The notes under the pieces were generated by a model. The model worked only from the letters and a program-made list of their open reading frames with translations. It was not told the DNA's origin and did no database searches. The position numbers and the translations under genes were made by a program. A stretch of 64,000 bases of DNA, taken from contig CATNEN010000028.1 in NCBI GenBank assembly GCA_950097015.1, positions 806,001 to 870,000 on the forward strand, read 5' to 3'. Origin of the DNA: Macrostomum hystrix (Eukaryota > Platyhelminthes > Macrostomidae). Below are positions 32,331-46,200 of this stretch, piece by piece (position 1 is the first letter of the stretch; each line of letters begins with the position of its first letter).

Positions 32331-33422
32331 CTAGTCAATCATCAACTCGAAAGCCAGCCTTTCGGTTCGCGATCCCTTAGCAGCTGGCAGGTTGCGTACG
32401 TTCGACATCCAGCATTCAATCATGATGGCCACGTTGCGCTTCGGATTCATGAACTTTACAGCCACGAGCGGACTCCGGTAGCCCACCTGTGTCAGGTAGG
32501 GATAGAACAGCGGGCTAATGATCCCGTACTCGACTCCGTTGATCGTCTCAGATGGAAAATACTTGATGGGGCCGACATTCTCCTTGTCTGTGTCGGTTCT
32601 TCCATCGCAATGCAGGAGCATGTTGTAGGAGGTTGTATTGCTGATGATGTCGGGCACCCAGCCGTAGACGCGGTTCAGCTTCAGGAGCACGCAGGGTGCG
32701 CCGCGCGGATAGCCGAAGAAAGCTTGCTTGCTGCACACGTCCCCCAGCCATTCCAGTTGGAATCGGCACGGGTCAAGCGGGTCCTGACTACCGCGGTGCT
32801 GCGTCTCAATATTGCAGTCCACAATGTTGACGTCCCGCTCGGTGTTGTAGAAGAGCTCGTACTGGTCCAGGTAGGCCTGAAGGTGGCCCGTGTAGATCAG
32901 GTAGCTCTCTGGCCTGGTCTGCCTAAAGCGGATGAGTGTTCCCATGAAGTCGGGCACCGGTCGCATCGCCAGAACAGGTGAGAAGCGCAGCACATTCTGC
33001 TCCCCAGTAAGGTGAGGCGTGTCCTCATTGATGATCACAAAGGAGAAGATCACATAGCTCACAGCCAAGAGCAGCACAATTAGCGAGTAAAAAATTATGT
33101 ACGACACAATCAGAGCCAGGAAGTCCGTCAGAGTTCGATCCAGTATTCGCTTGGACTCGGGATTGTACAGGTAGGTGAAAAACGCCTCGGCCTCGCGCAC
33201 CAGAGCGGGCCGGCGGTCAGGCGGCTCGCTGTAAGTGTTGTTGGCCGTCTGCACTGTATAGCGGCTGGCCTTGGTGACTTGCGAGCGAGCGGCAACGCTT
33301 CCGCCGGCTGCCGAGCTGGCCCCCGTCACGCTGGGCGCCGACTTGTGCGGCTTCATCTCGAGGCTGCCCCCATCGTCGAAGTCGAAGCCTTTGGACTCGT
33401 TGCCGCTCTGGAAGAAGGACAT
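32331..33422 (-). CDS. ATP1B: Na+/K+-transporting ATPase beta subunit
   Basis: This intronless 363-residue reading frame is a type II membrane protein. It has a cytoplasmic N terminus of about 110 residues, longer than the roughly 30 usual in vertebrate beta1, with an Ala/Ser/Gly-rich part. The family signature FFTYLYNPE...DRT comes next (GRT in most members), then one helix (FYSLIVLLLAVSYVIF) and an ectodomain of about 220 residues. The six ectodomain cysteines that make three disulfides are all present, in contexts DCN, PCRFQLEWLGDVC, PCVLLKLNRV, HCDGR and ECW. The beta subunit chaperones and stabilises the catalytic alpha subunit at the plasma membrane and affects K+ affinity. The start is the first ATG before the conserved region. 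The stop is TAG. H+/K+-ATPase beta is related but less likely in an invertebrate. Confidence 0.93.
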   Translation of the reverse strand: MSFFQSGNESKGFDFDDGGSLEMKPHKSAPSVTGASSAAGGSVAARSQVTKASRYTVQTANNTYSEPPDRRPALVREAEAFFTYLYNPESKRILDRTLTDFLALIVSYIIFYSLIVLLLAVSYVIFSFVIINEDTPHLTGEQNVLRFSPVLAMRPVPDFMGTLIRFRQTRPESYLIYTGHLQAYLDQYELFYNTERDVNIVDCNIETQHRGSQDPLDPCRFQLEWLGDVCSKQAFFGYPRGAPCVLLKLNRVYGWVPDIISNTTSYNMLLHCDGRTDTDKENVGPIKYFPSETINGVEYGIISPLFYPYLTQVGYRSPLVAVKFMNPKRNVAIMIECWMSNVRNLPAAKGSRTERLAFELMID

Positions 33423-34140
33423 TTCAGCCGGTGTATGATCCGAACGGTTCAGGTCGACTCACTTCCGCACTCGCTCTCGGCTCTGTTAGTTAGCCATTTT
33501 CTAGCCTTTCCATTTGCTCCACCCTCTGAGCCGCTTTGCTTTTGCAATGAGATAAGAAGCGGCCCACAAGCCGAACTCGGAATCGCCGGTGAAACTCTTA
33601 TCAGCAATGCGGGCATCGATTCTTGCAGGCATTGCCCATAGCGCCCAGCAGGTGTACAATGTTCCACTAAGCAACGAGGGTACATAGATTGAGCCTCACT
33701 ATCAAAGCTATTCTGCTCTGTTCGGGTGCATGACTCACCGGTTTCGAGTACTCTGCACTGGCCTCCAAAGTTGGCTTACAATTCTTCGTTTTTTGGTAAT
33801 AAACCTTTGAAAGGCCAGACAGGCAGCTAGTCTGTCTCTCCGACAGATCTTTTTGTTGCCATTTCTGCTTTTGAGAATGAAGAAGAGAGCCTGTGAGAAG
33901 CCTTGAAAGTGTTTTCTTCGTCATTGTTCTTTCTCGAGCAATTCGTGCTGCCAACACTTCTCAGACTTTCGGTCTGCGCAACTATAAAGCTGCTAAGAGC
34001 ATGAAAACTAAATTTATTACTTTAATTTGACAGCCTAAAAACACATTGAAAAATGCTGCCTGACTGCGGTGGTGAGGAGTCTCGTATCACGAAGCAGGGG
34101 GGGGGGAAGTACAACCGAATAGCCAAACTCCTCAATGCGG
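33423..34140. other. Upstream region of the ATPase beta gene
   Basis: Presumed 5' leader and promoter of the minus-strand gene. Short open frames here have no recognisable similarity. A run of nine G lies at 34099-34107. Confidence 0.4.
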
Positions 34141-34227
34141 TTTCCGCTCTAAGGATCCTTGACGTCGCTCTGGGACCTTGATGCGAGAGGCTAACGCGTT
34201 ACCCGCTCTGCCGCTGACCCACGTCCG
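34141..34227 (-). mobile_element. SINE head fragment abutting the 30-bp satellite
   Basis: The plus-strand sequence gggaccttgatgcgagaggctaacgcgtt..ccgctctgccgctgaccc aligns with the tRNA-like heads of the other copies. Only the head remains, and the satellite starts within a few bases of its 5' end. Confidence 0.75.
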
Positions 34228-37200
34228 ACTCCCTAAATGAGTAGGGAATAGTTTCTGACTCCCTGAATGAGTAGGGAATAGTTTCTGACTGCCTAAATGA
34301 GTAGGGAATAGTTTCTGACTCCGTAAATGAGTAGGGAATAGTTTCTGACTCCGTAAATGAGTAGGGAATAGTTTCTGACTTCCTGAATGAGTAGGGAATA
34401 GTTTCTGACTCCCTGAATGAGTAGGGAATAGTTTCTGACTCCCTGAATGAGTAGGGAATAGTTTCTGACTGCCTAAATGAGTAGGGAATAGTTTCTGACT
34501 CCGTAAATGAGTAGGGAATAGTTTCTGACTTCCTGAATGAGTAGGGAATAGTTTCTGACTCCCTGAATGAGTAGGGAATAGTTTCTGACTCCCTGAATGA
34601 GTAGGGAATAGTTTCTGACTGCCTAAATGAGTAGGGAATAGTTTCTGACTGCCTAAATGAGTAGGGAATAGTTTCTGACTGCCTAAATGAGTAGGGAATA
34701 GTTTCTGACTGCCTAAATGAGTAGGGAATAGTTTCTGACTGCCTAAATGAGTAGGGAATAGTTTCTGACTCCCTGAATGAGTAGGGAATAGTTTCTGACT
34801 CCGTAAATAAGTAGGGAATAGTTTCTGACTTCCTGAATGAGTAGGGAATAGTTTCTGACTACCTGAATGAGTAGGGAATAGTTTCTGACTCCGTAAATGA
34901 GTAGGGAATAGTTTCTGACTCCGTAAATGAGTAGGGAATAGTTTCTGACTCCCTGAATGAGTAGGGAATAGTTTCTGACTCCCTGAATGAGTAGGGAATA
35001 GTTTCTGACTCCGTAAATGAGTAGGGAATAGTTTCTGACTCCGTAAATAAGTAGGCAATAGTTTCTGACTCCCTGAATGAGTAGGGAATAGTTTCTGACT
35101 CCCTGAATGAGTAGGGAATAGTTTCTGACTCCGTAAATGAGTAGGGAATAGTTTCTGACTCCCTGAATGAGTAGGGAATAGTTTCTGACTCCCTGAATGA
35201 GTAGGGAATAGTTTCTGACTGCCTAAATGAGTAGGGAATAGTTTCTGACTGCCTAAATGAGTAGGGAATAGTTTCTGACTCCCTGAATGAGTAGGGAATA
35301 GTTTCTGACTCCGTAAATAAGTAGGGAATAGTTTCTGACTTCCTGAATGAGTAGGCAATAGTTTCTGACTACCTGAATGAGTAGGGAATAGTTTCTGACT
35401 CCGTAAATGAGTAGGGAATAGTTTCTGACTCCGTAAATGAGTAGGGAATAGTTTCTGACTCCCTGAATGAGTAGGGAATAGTTTCTGACTCCCTGAATGA
35501 GTAGGGAATAGTTTCTGACTTCCTGAATGAGTAGGGAATAGTTTCTGACTTCCTGAATGAGTAGGGAATAGTTTCTGACTCCCTGAATGAGTAGGGAATA
35601 GTTTCTGACTCCCTGAATAAGTAGGGAATAGTTTCTGACTTCCTGAATGAGTAGGGAATAGTTTCTGACTCCGTAAATGAGTAGGGAATAGTTTCTGACT
35701 CCGTAAATGAGTAGGGAATAGTTTCTGACTCCGTAAATGAGTAGGGAATAGTTTCTGACTCCGTAAATGAGTAGGCAATAGTTTCTGACTACCTGAATGA
35801 GTAGGCAATAGTTTCTGACTACCTGAATGAGTAGGCAATAGTTTCTGACTCCGTAAATGAGTAGGGAATAGTTTCTGACTTCCTGAATGAGTAGGCAATA
35901 GTTTCTGACTACCTGAATGAGTAGGCAATAGTTTCTGACTCCGTAAATGAGTAGGGAATAGTTTCTGACTCCCTGAATGAATAGGGAATAGTTTCTGACT
36001 ACCTGAATGAGTAGGGAATAGTTTCTGACTCCCTGAATGAGTAGGGAATAGTTTCTGACTCCCTGAATGAGTAGGGAATAGTTTCTGACTCCCTGAATGA
36101 GTAGGGAATAGTTTCTGACTCCCTGAATGAGTAGGGAATAGTTTCTGACTCCCTGAATGAGTAGGGAATAGTTTCTGACTCCGTAAATGAGTAGGGAATA
36201 GTTTCTGACTCAGTAAATGAGTAGGGAATAGTTTCTGACTCCCTGAATGAGTAGGGAATAGTTTCTGACTCCGTAAATGAGTAGGGAATAGTTTCTGACT
36301 ACCTGAATGAGTAGGGAATAGTTTCTGACTACCTGAATGAGTAGGGAATAGTTTCTGACTCCCTGAATGAGTAGGGAATAGTTTCTGACTCCCTGAATGA
36401 GTAGGGAATAGTTTCTGACTCCCTGAATGAGTAGGGAATAGTTTCTGACTCCGTAAATGAGTAGGGAATAGTTTCTGACTTCCTGAATGAGTAGGGAATA
36501 GTTTCTGACTCCGTAAATGAGTAGGGAATAGTTTCTGACTCAGTAAATGAGTAGGGAATAGTTTCTGACTCCCTGAATGAGTAGGGAATAGTTTCTGACT
36601 CCGTAAATGAGTAGGGAATAGTTTCTGACTCAGTAAATGAGTAGGGAATAGTTTCTGACTCAGTAAATGAGTAGGGAATAGTTTCTGACTCCCTGAATGA
36701 GTAGGGAATAGTTTCTGACTCCGTAAATGAGTAGGGAATAGTTTCTGACTCCGTAAATGAGTAGGGAATAGTTTCTGACTCAGTAAATGAGTAGGGAATA
36801 GTTTCTGACTCCCTGAATGAGTAGGGAATAGTTTCTGACTCCGTAAATGAGTAGGGAATAGTTTCTGACTACCTGAATGAGTAGGGAATCGTTTCTGACT
36901 TCCTGAATGAGTAGGGAATAGTTTCTGACTCCGTAAATGAGTAGGGAATAGTTTCTGACTACCTGAATGAGTAGGCAATAGTTTCTGACTCCGTAAATGA
37001 GTAGGGAATAGTTTCTGACTCCCTGAATGAGTAGGGAATAGTTTCTGACTCCGTAAATGAGTAGGGAATAGTTTCTGACTACCTGAATGAGTAGGGAATA
37101 GTTTCTGACTACCTGAATGAGTAGGGAATAGTTTCTGACTACCTGAATGAGTAGGGAATAGTTTCTGACTACCTGAATGAGTAGGGAATAGTTTCTGACT

Positions 37201-40200
37201 CCGTAAATGAGTAGGGAATAGTTTCTGACTACCTGAATGAGTAGGCAATAGTTTCTGACTCCGTAAATGAGTAGGCAATAGTTTCTGACTCCGTAAATGA
37301 GTAGGGAATAGTTTCTGACTCCGTAAATGAGTAGGGAATAGTTTCTGACTTCCTGAATGAGTAGGGAATAGTTTCTGACTCCGTAAATGAGTAGGGAATA
37401 GTTTCTGACTCCGTAAATGAGTAGGGAATAGTTTCTGACTCCGTAAATGAGTAGGGAATAGTTTCTGACTTCCTGAATGAGTAGGGAATAGTTTCTGACT
37501 CCGTAAATGAGTAGGGAATAGTTTCTGACTACCTGAATGAGTAGGCAATAGTTTCTGACTCCGTAAATGAGTAGGGAATAGTTTCTGACTCCCTGAATGA
37601 GTATGGAATAGTTTCTGACTCCCTGAATGAGTAGGCAATAGTCTCTGACTCCCTGAATGAGTAGGGAATAGTTTCTGACTACCTGAATGAGTAGGGAATA
37701 GTTTCTGACTCAGTAAATGAGTAGGGAATAGTTTCTGACTTCCTGAATGAGTAGGGAATAGTTTCTGACTTCCTGAATGAGTAGGGAATAGTTTCTGACT
37801 CCGTAAATGAGTAGGGAATAGTTTCTGACTACCTGAATGAGTAGGGAATAGTTTCTGACTCCCTGAATGAGTAGGGAATAGTTTCTGACTCCCTGAATGA
37901 GTAGGGAATAGTTTCTGACTCCGTAAATGAGTAGGGAATAGTTTCTGACTACCTGAATGAGTAGGGAATAGTTTCTGACTACCTGAATGAGTAGGGAATA
38001 GTTTCTGACTTCCTGAATGAGTAGGGAATAGTTTCTGACTCCGTAAATGAGTAGGGAATAGTTTCTGACTCAGTAAATGAGTAGGGAATAGTTTCTGACT
38101 CCCTGAATGAGTAGGGAATAGTTTCTGACTCCGTAAATGAGTAGGGAATAGTTTCTGACTACCTGAATGAGTAGGGAATAGTTTCTGACTACCTGAATGA
38201 GTAGGGAATAGTTTCTGACTCCGTAAATGAGTAGGGAATAGTTTCTGACTCCGTAAATGAGTAGGGAATAGTTTCTGACTCCGTAAATGAGTAGGGAATA
38301 GTTTCTGACTCCGTAAATGAGTAGGGAATAGTTTCTGACTCCCTGAATGAGTAGGGAATAGTTTCTGACTCCGTAAATGAGTAGGGAATAGTTTCTGACT
38401 ACCTGAATGAGTAGGGAATAGTTTCTGACTACCTGAATGAGTAGGGAATAGTTTCTGACTCCGTAAATGAGTAGGGAATAGTTTCTGACTCCGTAAATGA
38501 GTAGGGAATAGTTTCTGACTACCTGAATGAGTAGGCAATAGTTTCTGACTCCGTAAATGAGTAGGCAATAGTTTCTGACTCCGTAAATGAGTAGGGAATA
38601 GTTTCTGACTCCGTAAATGAGTAGGGAATAGTTTCTGACTTCCTGAATGAGTAGGGAATAGTTTCTGACTCCGTAAATGAGTAGGGAATAGTTTCTGACT
38701 CCGTAAATGAGTAGGGAATAGTTTCTGACTCCGTAAATGAGTAGGGAATAGTTTCTGACTTCCTGAATGAGTAGGGAATAGTTTCTGACTCCGTAAATGA
38801 GTAGGGAATAGTTTCTGACTACCTGAATGAGTAGGCAATAGTTTCTGACTCCGTAAATGAGTAGGGAATAGTTTCTGACTCCCTGAATGAGTATGGAATA
38901 GTTTCTGACTCCCTGAATGAGTAGGCAATAGTCTCTGACTCCCTGAATGAGTAGGGAATAGTTTCTGACTACCTGAATGAGTAGGGAATAGTTTCTGACT
39001 CCGTAAATGAGTAGGGAATAGTTTCTGACTACCTGAATGAGTAGGGAATAGTTTCTGACTACCTGAATGAGTAGGGAATAGTTTCTGACTACCTGAATGA
39101 GTAGGGAATAGTTTCTGACTCAGTAAATGAGTAGGGAATAGTTTCTGACTCCGTAAATGAGTAGGGAATAGTTTCTGACTACCTGAATGAGTAGGGAATA
39201 GTCTCTGACTTCCTGAATGAGTAGGGAATAGTTTCTGACTACCTGAATGAGTAGGGAATAGTTTCTGACTCCCTGAATGAGTAGGGAATAGTTTCTGACT
39301 ACCTGAATGAGTAGGGAATAGTTTCTGACTACCTGAATGAGTAGGGAATAGTTTCTGACTCAGTAAATGAGTAGGGAATAGTTTCTGACTACCTGAATGA
39401 GTAGGGAATAGTTTCTGACTGCCTGAATGAGTAGGGAATAGTTTCTGACTCCGTAAATGAGTAGGGAATAGTTTCTGACTCCCTGAATGAGTAGGCAACA
39501 GTTTCTGACTACCTGAATGAGTAGGGAATAGTTTCTGACTCCGTAAATGAGTAGGGAATAGTTTCTGACTTCCTGAATGAGTAGGGAATAGTTTCTGACT
39601 TCCTGAATGAGTAGGGAATAGTTTCTGACTCCGTAAATGAGTAGGGAATAGTTTCTGACTACCTGAATGAGTAGGGAATAGTTTCTGACTCCGTAAATGA
39701 GTAGGGAATAGTTTCTGACTACCTGAATGAGTAGGGAATAGTTTCTGACTCCCTGAATGAGTAGGGAATAGTTTCTGACTCCCTGAATGAGTAGGGAATA
39801 GTTTCTGACTCCGTAAATGAGTAGGGAATAGTTTCTGACTACCTGAATGAGTAGGGAATAGTTTCTGACTACCTGAATGAGTAGGGAATAGTTTCTGACT
39901 TCCTGAATGAGTAGGGAATAGTTTCTGACTCCGTAAATGAGTAGGGAATAGTTTCTGACTCAGTAAATGAGTAGGGAATAGTTTCTGACTCCCTGAATGA
40001 GTAGGGAATAGTTTCTGACTCCGTAAATGAGTAGGGAATAGTTTCTGACTACCTGAATGAGTAGGGAATAGTTTCTGACTACCTGAATGAGTAGGGAATA
40101 GTTTCTGACTCCGTAAATGAGTAGGGAATAGTTTCTGACTCCGTAAATGAGTAGGGAATAGTTTCTGACTCCGTAAATGAGTAGGGAATAGTTTCTGACT

Positions 40201-43200
40201 CCGTAAATGAGTAGGGAATAGTTTCTGACTCCCTGAATGAGTAGGGAATAGTTTCTGACTCCGTAAATGAGTAGGGAATAGTTTCTGACTACCTGAATGA
40301 GTAGGGAATAGTTTCTGACTACCTGAATGAGTAGGGAATAGTTTCTGACTACCTGAATGAGTAGGGAATAGTTTCTGACTCCGTAAATGAGTAGGGAATA
40401 GTTTCTGACTACCTGAATGAGTAGGCAATAGTTTCTGACTCCGTAAATGAGTAGGCAATAGTTTCTGACTCCGTAAATGAGTAGGGAATAGTTTCTGACT
40501 CCGTAAATGAGTAGGGAATAGTTTCTGACTTCCTGAATGAGTAGGGAATAGTTTCTGACTCCGTAAATGAGTAGGGAATAGTTTCTGACTCCGTAAATGA
40601 GTAGGGAATAGTTTCTGACTCCGTAAATGAGTAGGGAATAGTTTCTGACTTCCTGAATGAGTAGGGAATAGTTTCTGACTCAGTAAATGAGTAGGGAATA
40701 GTTTCTGACTCCCTGAATGAGTAGGGAATAGTTTCTGACTCCGTAAATGAGTAGGGAATAGTTTCTGACTACCTGAATGAGTAGGGAATAGTTTCTGACT
40801 ACCTGAATGAGTAGGGAATAGTTTCTGACTCCCTGAATGAGTAGGGAATAGTTTCTGACTCCCTGAATGAGTAGGGAATAGTTTCTGACTCCCTGAATGA
40901 GTAGGGAATAGTTTCTGACTCCGTAAATGAGTAGGGAATAGTTTCTGACTTCCTGAATGAGTAGGGAATAGTTTCTGACTCCGTAAATGAGTAGGGAATA
41001 GTTTCTGACTCAGTAAATGAGTAGGGAATAGTTTCTGACTCCCTGAATGAGTAGGGAATAGTTTCTGACTCCGTAAATGAGTAGGGAATAGTTTCTGACT
41101 CAGTAAATGAGTAGAGAATAGTTTCTGACTCAGTAAATGAGTAGGGAATAGTTTCTGACTCCCTGAATGAGTAGGGAATAGTTTCTGACTCCGTAAATGA
41201 GTAGGGAATAGTTTCTGACTCCGTAAATGAGTAGGGAATAGTTTCTGACTCAGTAAATGAGTAGGGAATAGTTTCTGACTCCCTGAATGAGTAGGGAATA
41301 GTTTCTGACTCCGTAAATGAGTAGGGAATAGTTTCTGACTACCTGAATGAGTAGGGAATCGTTTCTGACTTCCTGAATGAGTAGGGAATAGTTTCTGACT
41401 CCGTAAATGAGTAGGGAATAGTTTCTGACTACCTGAATGAGTAGGCAATAGTTTCTGACTCCGTAAATGAGTAGGGAATAGTTTCTGACTCCCTGAATGA
41501 GTAGGGAATAGTTTCTGACTCCGTAAATGAGTAGGGAATAGTTTCTGACTACCTGAATGAGTAGGGAATAGTTTCTGACTACCTGAATGAGTAGGGAATA
41601 GTTTCTGACTACCTGAATGAGTAGGGAATAGTTTCTGACTCCGTAAATGAGTAGGGAATAGTTTCTGACTACCTGAATGAGTAGGCAATAGTTTCTGACT
41701 CCGTAAATGAGTAGGCAATAGTTTCTGACTCCGTAAATGAGTAGGGAATAGTTTCTGACTCCGTAAATGAGTAGGGAATAGTTTCTGACTTCCTGAATGA
41801 GTAGGGAATAGTTTCTGACTCCGTAAATGAGTAGGGAATAGTTTCTGACTCCGTAAATGAGTAGGGAATAGTTTCTGACTCCGTAAATGAGTAGGGAATA
41901 GTTTCTGACTTCCTGAATGAGTAGGGAATAGTTTCTGACTCCGTAAATGAGTAGGGAATAGTTTCTGACTACCTGAATGAGTAGGCAATAGTTTCTGACT
42001 CCGTAAATGAGTAGGGAATAGTTTCTGACTCCCTGAATGAGTATGGAATAGTTTCTGACTCCCTGAATGAGTAGGCAATAGTCTCTGACTACCTGAATGA
42101 GTAGGGAATAGTTTCTGACTACCTGAATGAGTAGGGAATAGTTTCTGACTCAGTAAATGAGTAGGGAATAGTTTCTGACTTCCTGAATGAGTAGGGAATA
42201 GTTTCTGACTTCCTGAATGAGTAGGGAATAGTTTCTGACTCCGTAAATGAGTAGGGAATAGTTTCTGACTACCTGAATGAGTAGGGAATAGTTTCTGACT
42301 CCCTGAATGAGTAGGGAATAGTTTCTGACTCCCTGAATGAGTAGGGAATAGTTTCTGACTCCGTAAATGAGTAGGGAATAGTTTCTGACTACCTGAATGA
42401 GTAGGGAATAGTTTCTGACTACCTGAATGAGTAGGGAATAGTTTCTGACTTCCTGAATGAGTAGGGAATAGTTTCTGACTCCGTAAATGAGTAGGGAATA
42501 GTTTCTGACTCAGTAAATGAGTAGGGAATAGTTTCTGACTCCCTGAATGAGTAGGGAATAGTTTCTGACTCCGTAAATGAGTAGGGAATAGTTTCTGACT
42601 ACCTGAATGAGTAGGGAATAGTTTCTGACTACCTGAATGAGTAGGGAATAGTTTCTGACTCCGTAAATGAGTAGGGAATAGTTTCTGACTCCGTAAATGA
42701 GTAGGGAATAGTTTCTGACTCCGTAAATGAGTAGGGAATAGTTTCTGACTCCGTAAATGAGTAGGGAATAGTTTCTGACTCCCTGAATGAGTAGGGAATA
42801 GTTTCTGACTCCGTAAATGAGTAGGGAATAGTTTCTGACTACCTGAATGAGTAGGGAATAGTTTCTGACTACCTGAATGAGTAGGGAATAGTTTCTGACT
42901 CCGTAAATGAGTAGGGAATAGTTTCTGACTCCGTAAATGAGTAGGGAATAGTTTCTGACTACCTGAATGAGTAGGCAATAGTTTCTGACTCCGTAAATGA
43001 GTAGGCAATAGTTTCTGACTCCGTAAATGAGTAGGGAATAGTTTCTGACTCCGTAAATGAGTAGGGAATAGTTTCTGACTTCCTGAATGAGTAGGGAATA
43101 GTTTCTGACTCCGTAAATGAGTAGGGAATAGTTTCTGACTCCGTAAATGAGTAGGGAATAGTTTCTGACTCCGTAAATGAGTAGGGAATAGTTTCTGACT

Positions 43201-46200
43201 TCCTGAATGAGTAGGGAATAGTTTCTGACTCCGTAAATGAGTAGGGAATAGTTTCTGACTACCTGAATGAGTAGGCAATAGTTTCTGACTCCGTAAATGA
43301 GTAGGGAATAGTTTCTGACTCCCTGAATGAGTATGGAATAGTTTCTGACTCCCTGAATGAGTAGGCAATAGTCTCTGACTCCCTGAATGAGTAGGGAATA
43401 GTTTCTGACTACCTGAATGAGTAGGGAATAGTTTCTGACTCCGTAAATGAGTAGGGAATAGTTTCTGACTACCTGAATGAGTAGGGAATAGTTTCTGACT
43501 CCCTGAATGAGTAGGGAATAGTTTCTGACTCCCTGAATGAGTAGGGAATAGTTTCTGACTCCGTAAATGAGTAGGGAATAGTTTCTGACTACCTGAATGA
43601 GTAGGGAATAGTTTCTGACTACCTGAATGAGTAGGGAATAGTTTCTGACTACCTGAATGAGTAGGGAATAGTTTCTGACTCAGTAAATGAGTAGGGAATA
43701 GTTTCTGACTCCGTAAATGAGTAGGGAATAGTTTCTGACTACCTGAATGAGTAGGGAATAGTCTCTGACTTCCTGAATGAGTAGGGAATAGTTTCTGACT
43801 ACCTGAATGAGTAGGGAATAGTTTCTGACTCCCTGAATGAGTAGGGAATAGTTTCTGACTACCTGAATGAGTAGGGAATAGTTTCTGACTACCTGAATGA
43901 GTAGGGAATAGTTTCTGACTCAGTAAATGAGTAGGGAATAGTTTCTGACTACCTGAATGAGTAGGGAATAGTTTCTGACTGCCTGAATGAGTAGGGAATA
44001 GTTTCTGACTCCGTAAATGAGTAGGGAATAGTTTCTGACTCCCTGAATGAGTAGGCAATAGTTTCTGACTACCTGAATGAGTAGGGAATAGTTTCTGACT
44101 CCGTAAATGAGTAGGGAATAGTTTCTGACTTCCTGAATGAGTAGGGAATAGTTTCTGACTTCCTGAATGAGTAGGGAATAGTTTCTGACTCCGTAAATGA
44201 GTAGGGAATAGTTTCTGACTACCTGAATGAGTAGGGAATAGTTTCTGACTCCGTAAATGAGTAGGGAATAGTTTCTGACTACCTGAATGAGTAGGGAATA
44301 GTTTCTGACTCCCTGAATGAGTAGGGAATAGTTTCTGACTCCCTGAATGAGTAGGGAATAGTTTCTGACTCCGTAAATGAGTAGGGAATAGTTTCTGACT
44401 ACCTGAATGAGTAGGGAATAGTTTCTGACTACCTGAATGAGTAGGGAATAGTTTCTGACTTCCTGAATGAGTAGGGAATAGTTTCTGACTCCGTAAATGA
44501 GTAGGGAATAGTTTCTGACTCAGTAAATGAGTAGGGAATAGTTTCTGACTCCCTGAATGAGTAGGGAATAGTTTCTGACTCCGTAAATGAGTAGGGAATA
44601 GTTTCTGACTACCTGAATGAGTAGGGAATAGTTTCTGACTACCTGAATGAGTAGGGAATAGTTTCTGACTCCGTAAATGAGTAGGGAATAGTTTCTGACT
44701 CCGTAAATGAGTAGGGAATAGTTTCTGACTCCGTAAATGAGTAGGGAATAGTTTCTGACTCCGTAAATGAGTAGGGAATAGTTTCTGACTCCCTGAATGA
44801 GTAGGGAATAGTTTCTGACTCCGTAAATGAGTAGGGAATAGTTTCTGACTACCTGAATGAGTAGGGAATAGTTTCTGACTACCTGAATGAGTAGGGAATA
44901 GTTTCTGACTACCTGAATGAGTAGGGAATAGTTTCTGACTCCGTAAATGAGTAGGGAATAGTTTCTGACTACCTGAATGAGTAGGCAATAGTTTCTGACT
45001 CCGTAAATGAGTAGGCAATAGTTTCTGACTCCGTAAATGAGTAGGGAATAGTTTCTGACTCCGTAAATGAGTAGGGAATAGTTTCTGACTTCCTGAATGA
45101 GTAGGGAATAGTTTCTGACTCCGTAAATGAGTAGGGAATAGTTTCTGACTCCGTAAATGAGTAGGGAATAGTTTCTGACTCCGTAAATGAGTAGGGAATA
45201 GTTTCTGACTTCCTGAATGAGTAGGGAATAGTTTCTGACTCCGTAAATGAGTAGGGAATAGTTTCTGACTACCTGAATGAGTAGGCAATAGTTTCTGACT
45301 CCGTAAATGAGTAGGGAATAGTTTCTGACTCCCTGAATGAGTATGGAATAGTTTCTGACTCCCTGAATGAGTAGGCAATAGTCTCTGACTCCCTGAATGA
45401 GTAGGGAATAGTTTCTGACTACCTGAATGAGTAGGGAATAGTTTCTGACTCCGTAAATGAGTAGGGAATAGTTTCTGACTACCTGAATGAGTAGGGAATA
45501 GTTTCTGACTCCCTGAATGAGTAGGGAATAGTTTCTGACTCCCTGAATGAGTAGGGAATAGTTTCTGACTCCGTAAATGAGTAGGGAATAGTTTCTGACT
45601 ACCTGAATGAGTAGGGAATAGTTTCTGACTACCTGAATGAGTAGGGAATAGTTTCTGACTACCTGAATGAGTAGGGAATAGTTTCTGACTCAGTAAATGA
45701 GTAGGGAATAGTTTCTGACTCCGTAAATGAGTAGGGAATAGTTTCTGACTACCTGAATGAGTAGGGAATAGTCTCTGACTTCCTGAATGAGTAGGGAATA
45801 GTTTCTGACTACCTGAATGAGTAGGGAATAGTTTCTGACTCCCTGAATGAGTAGGGAATAGTTTCTGACTACCTGAATGAGTAGGGAATAGTTTCTGACT
45901 ACCTGAATGAGTAGGGAATAGTTTCTGACTACCTGAATGAGTAGGGAATAGTTTCTGACTCAGTAAATGAGTAGGGAATAGTTTCTGACTCCGTAAATGA
46001 GTAGGGAATAGTTTCTGACTCCGTAAATGAGTAGGGAATAGTTTCTGACTACCTGAATGAGTAGGGAATAGTTTCTGACTACCTGAATGAGTAGGGAATA
46101 GTTTCTGACTCCGTAAATGAGTAGGGAATAGTTTCTGACTACCTGAATGAGTAGGGAATAGTTTCTGACTGCCTGAATGAGTAGGGAATAGTTTCTGACT

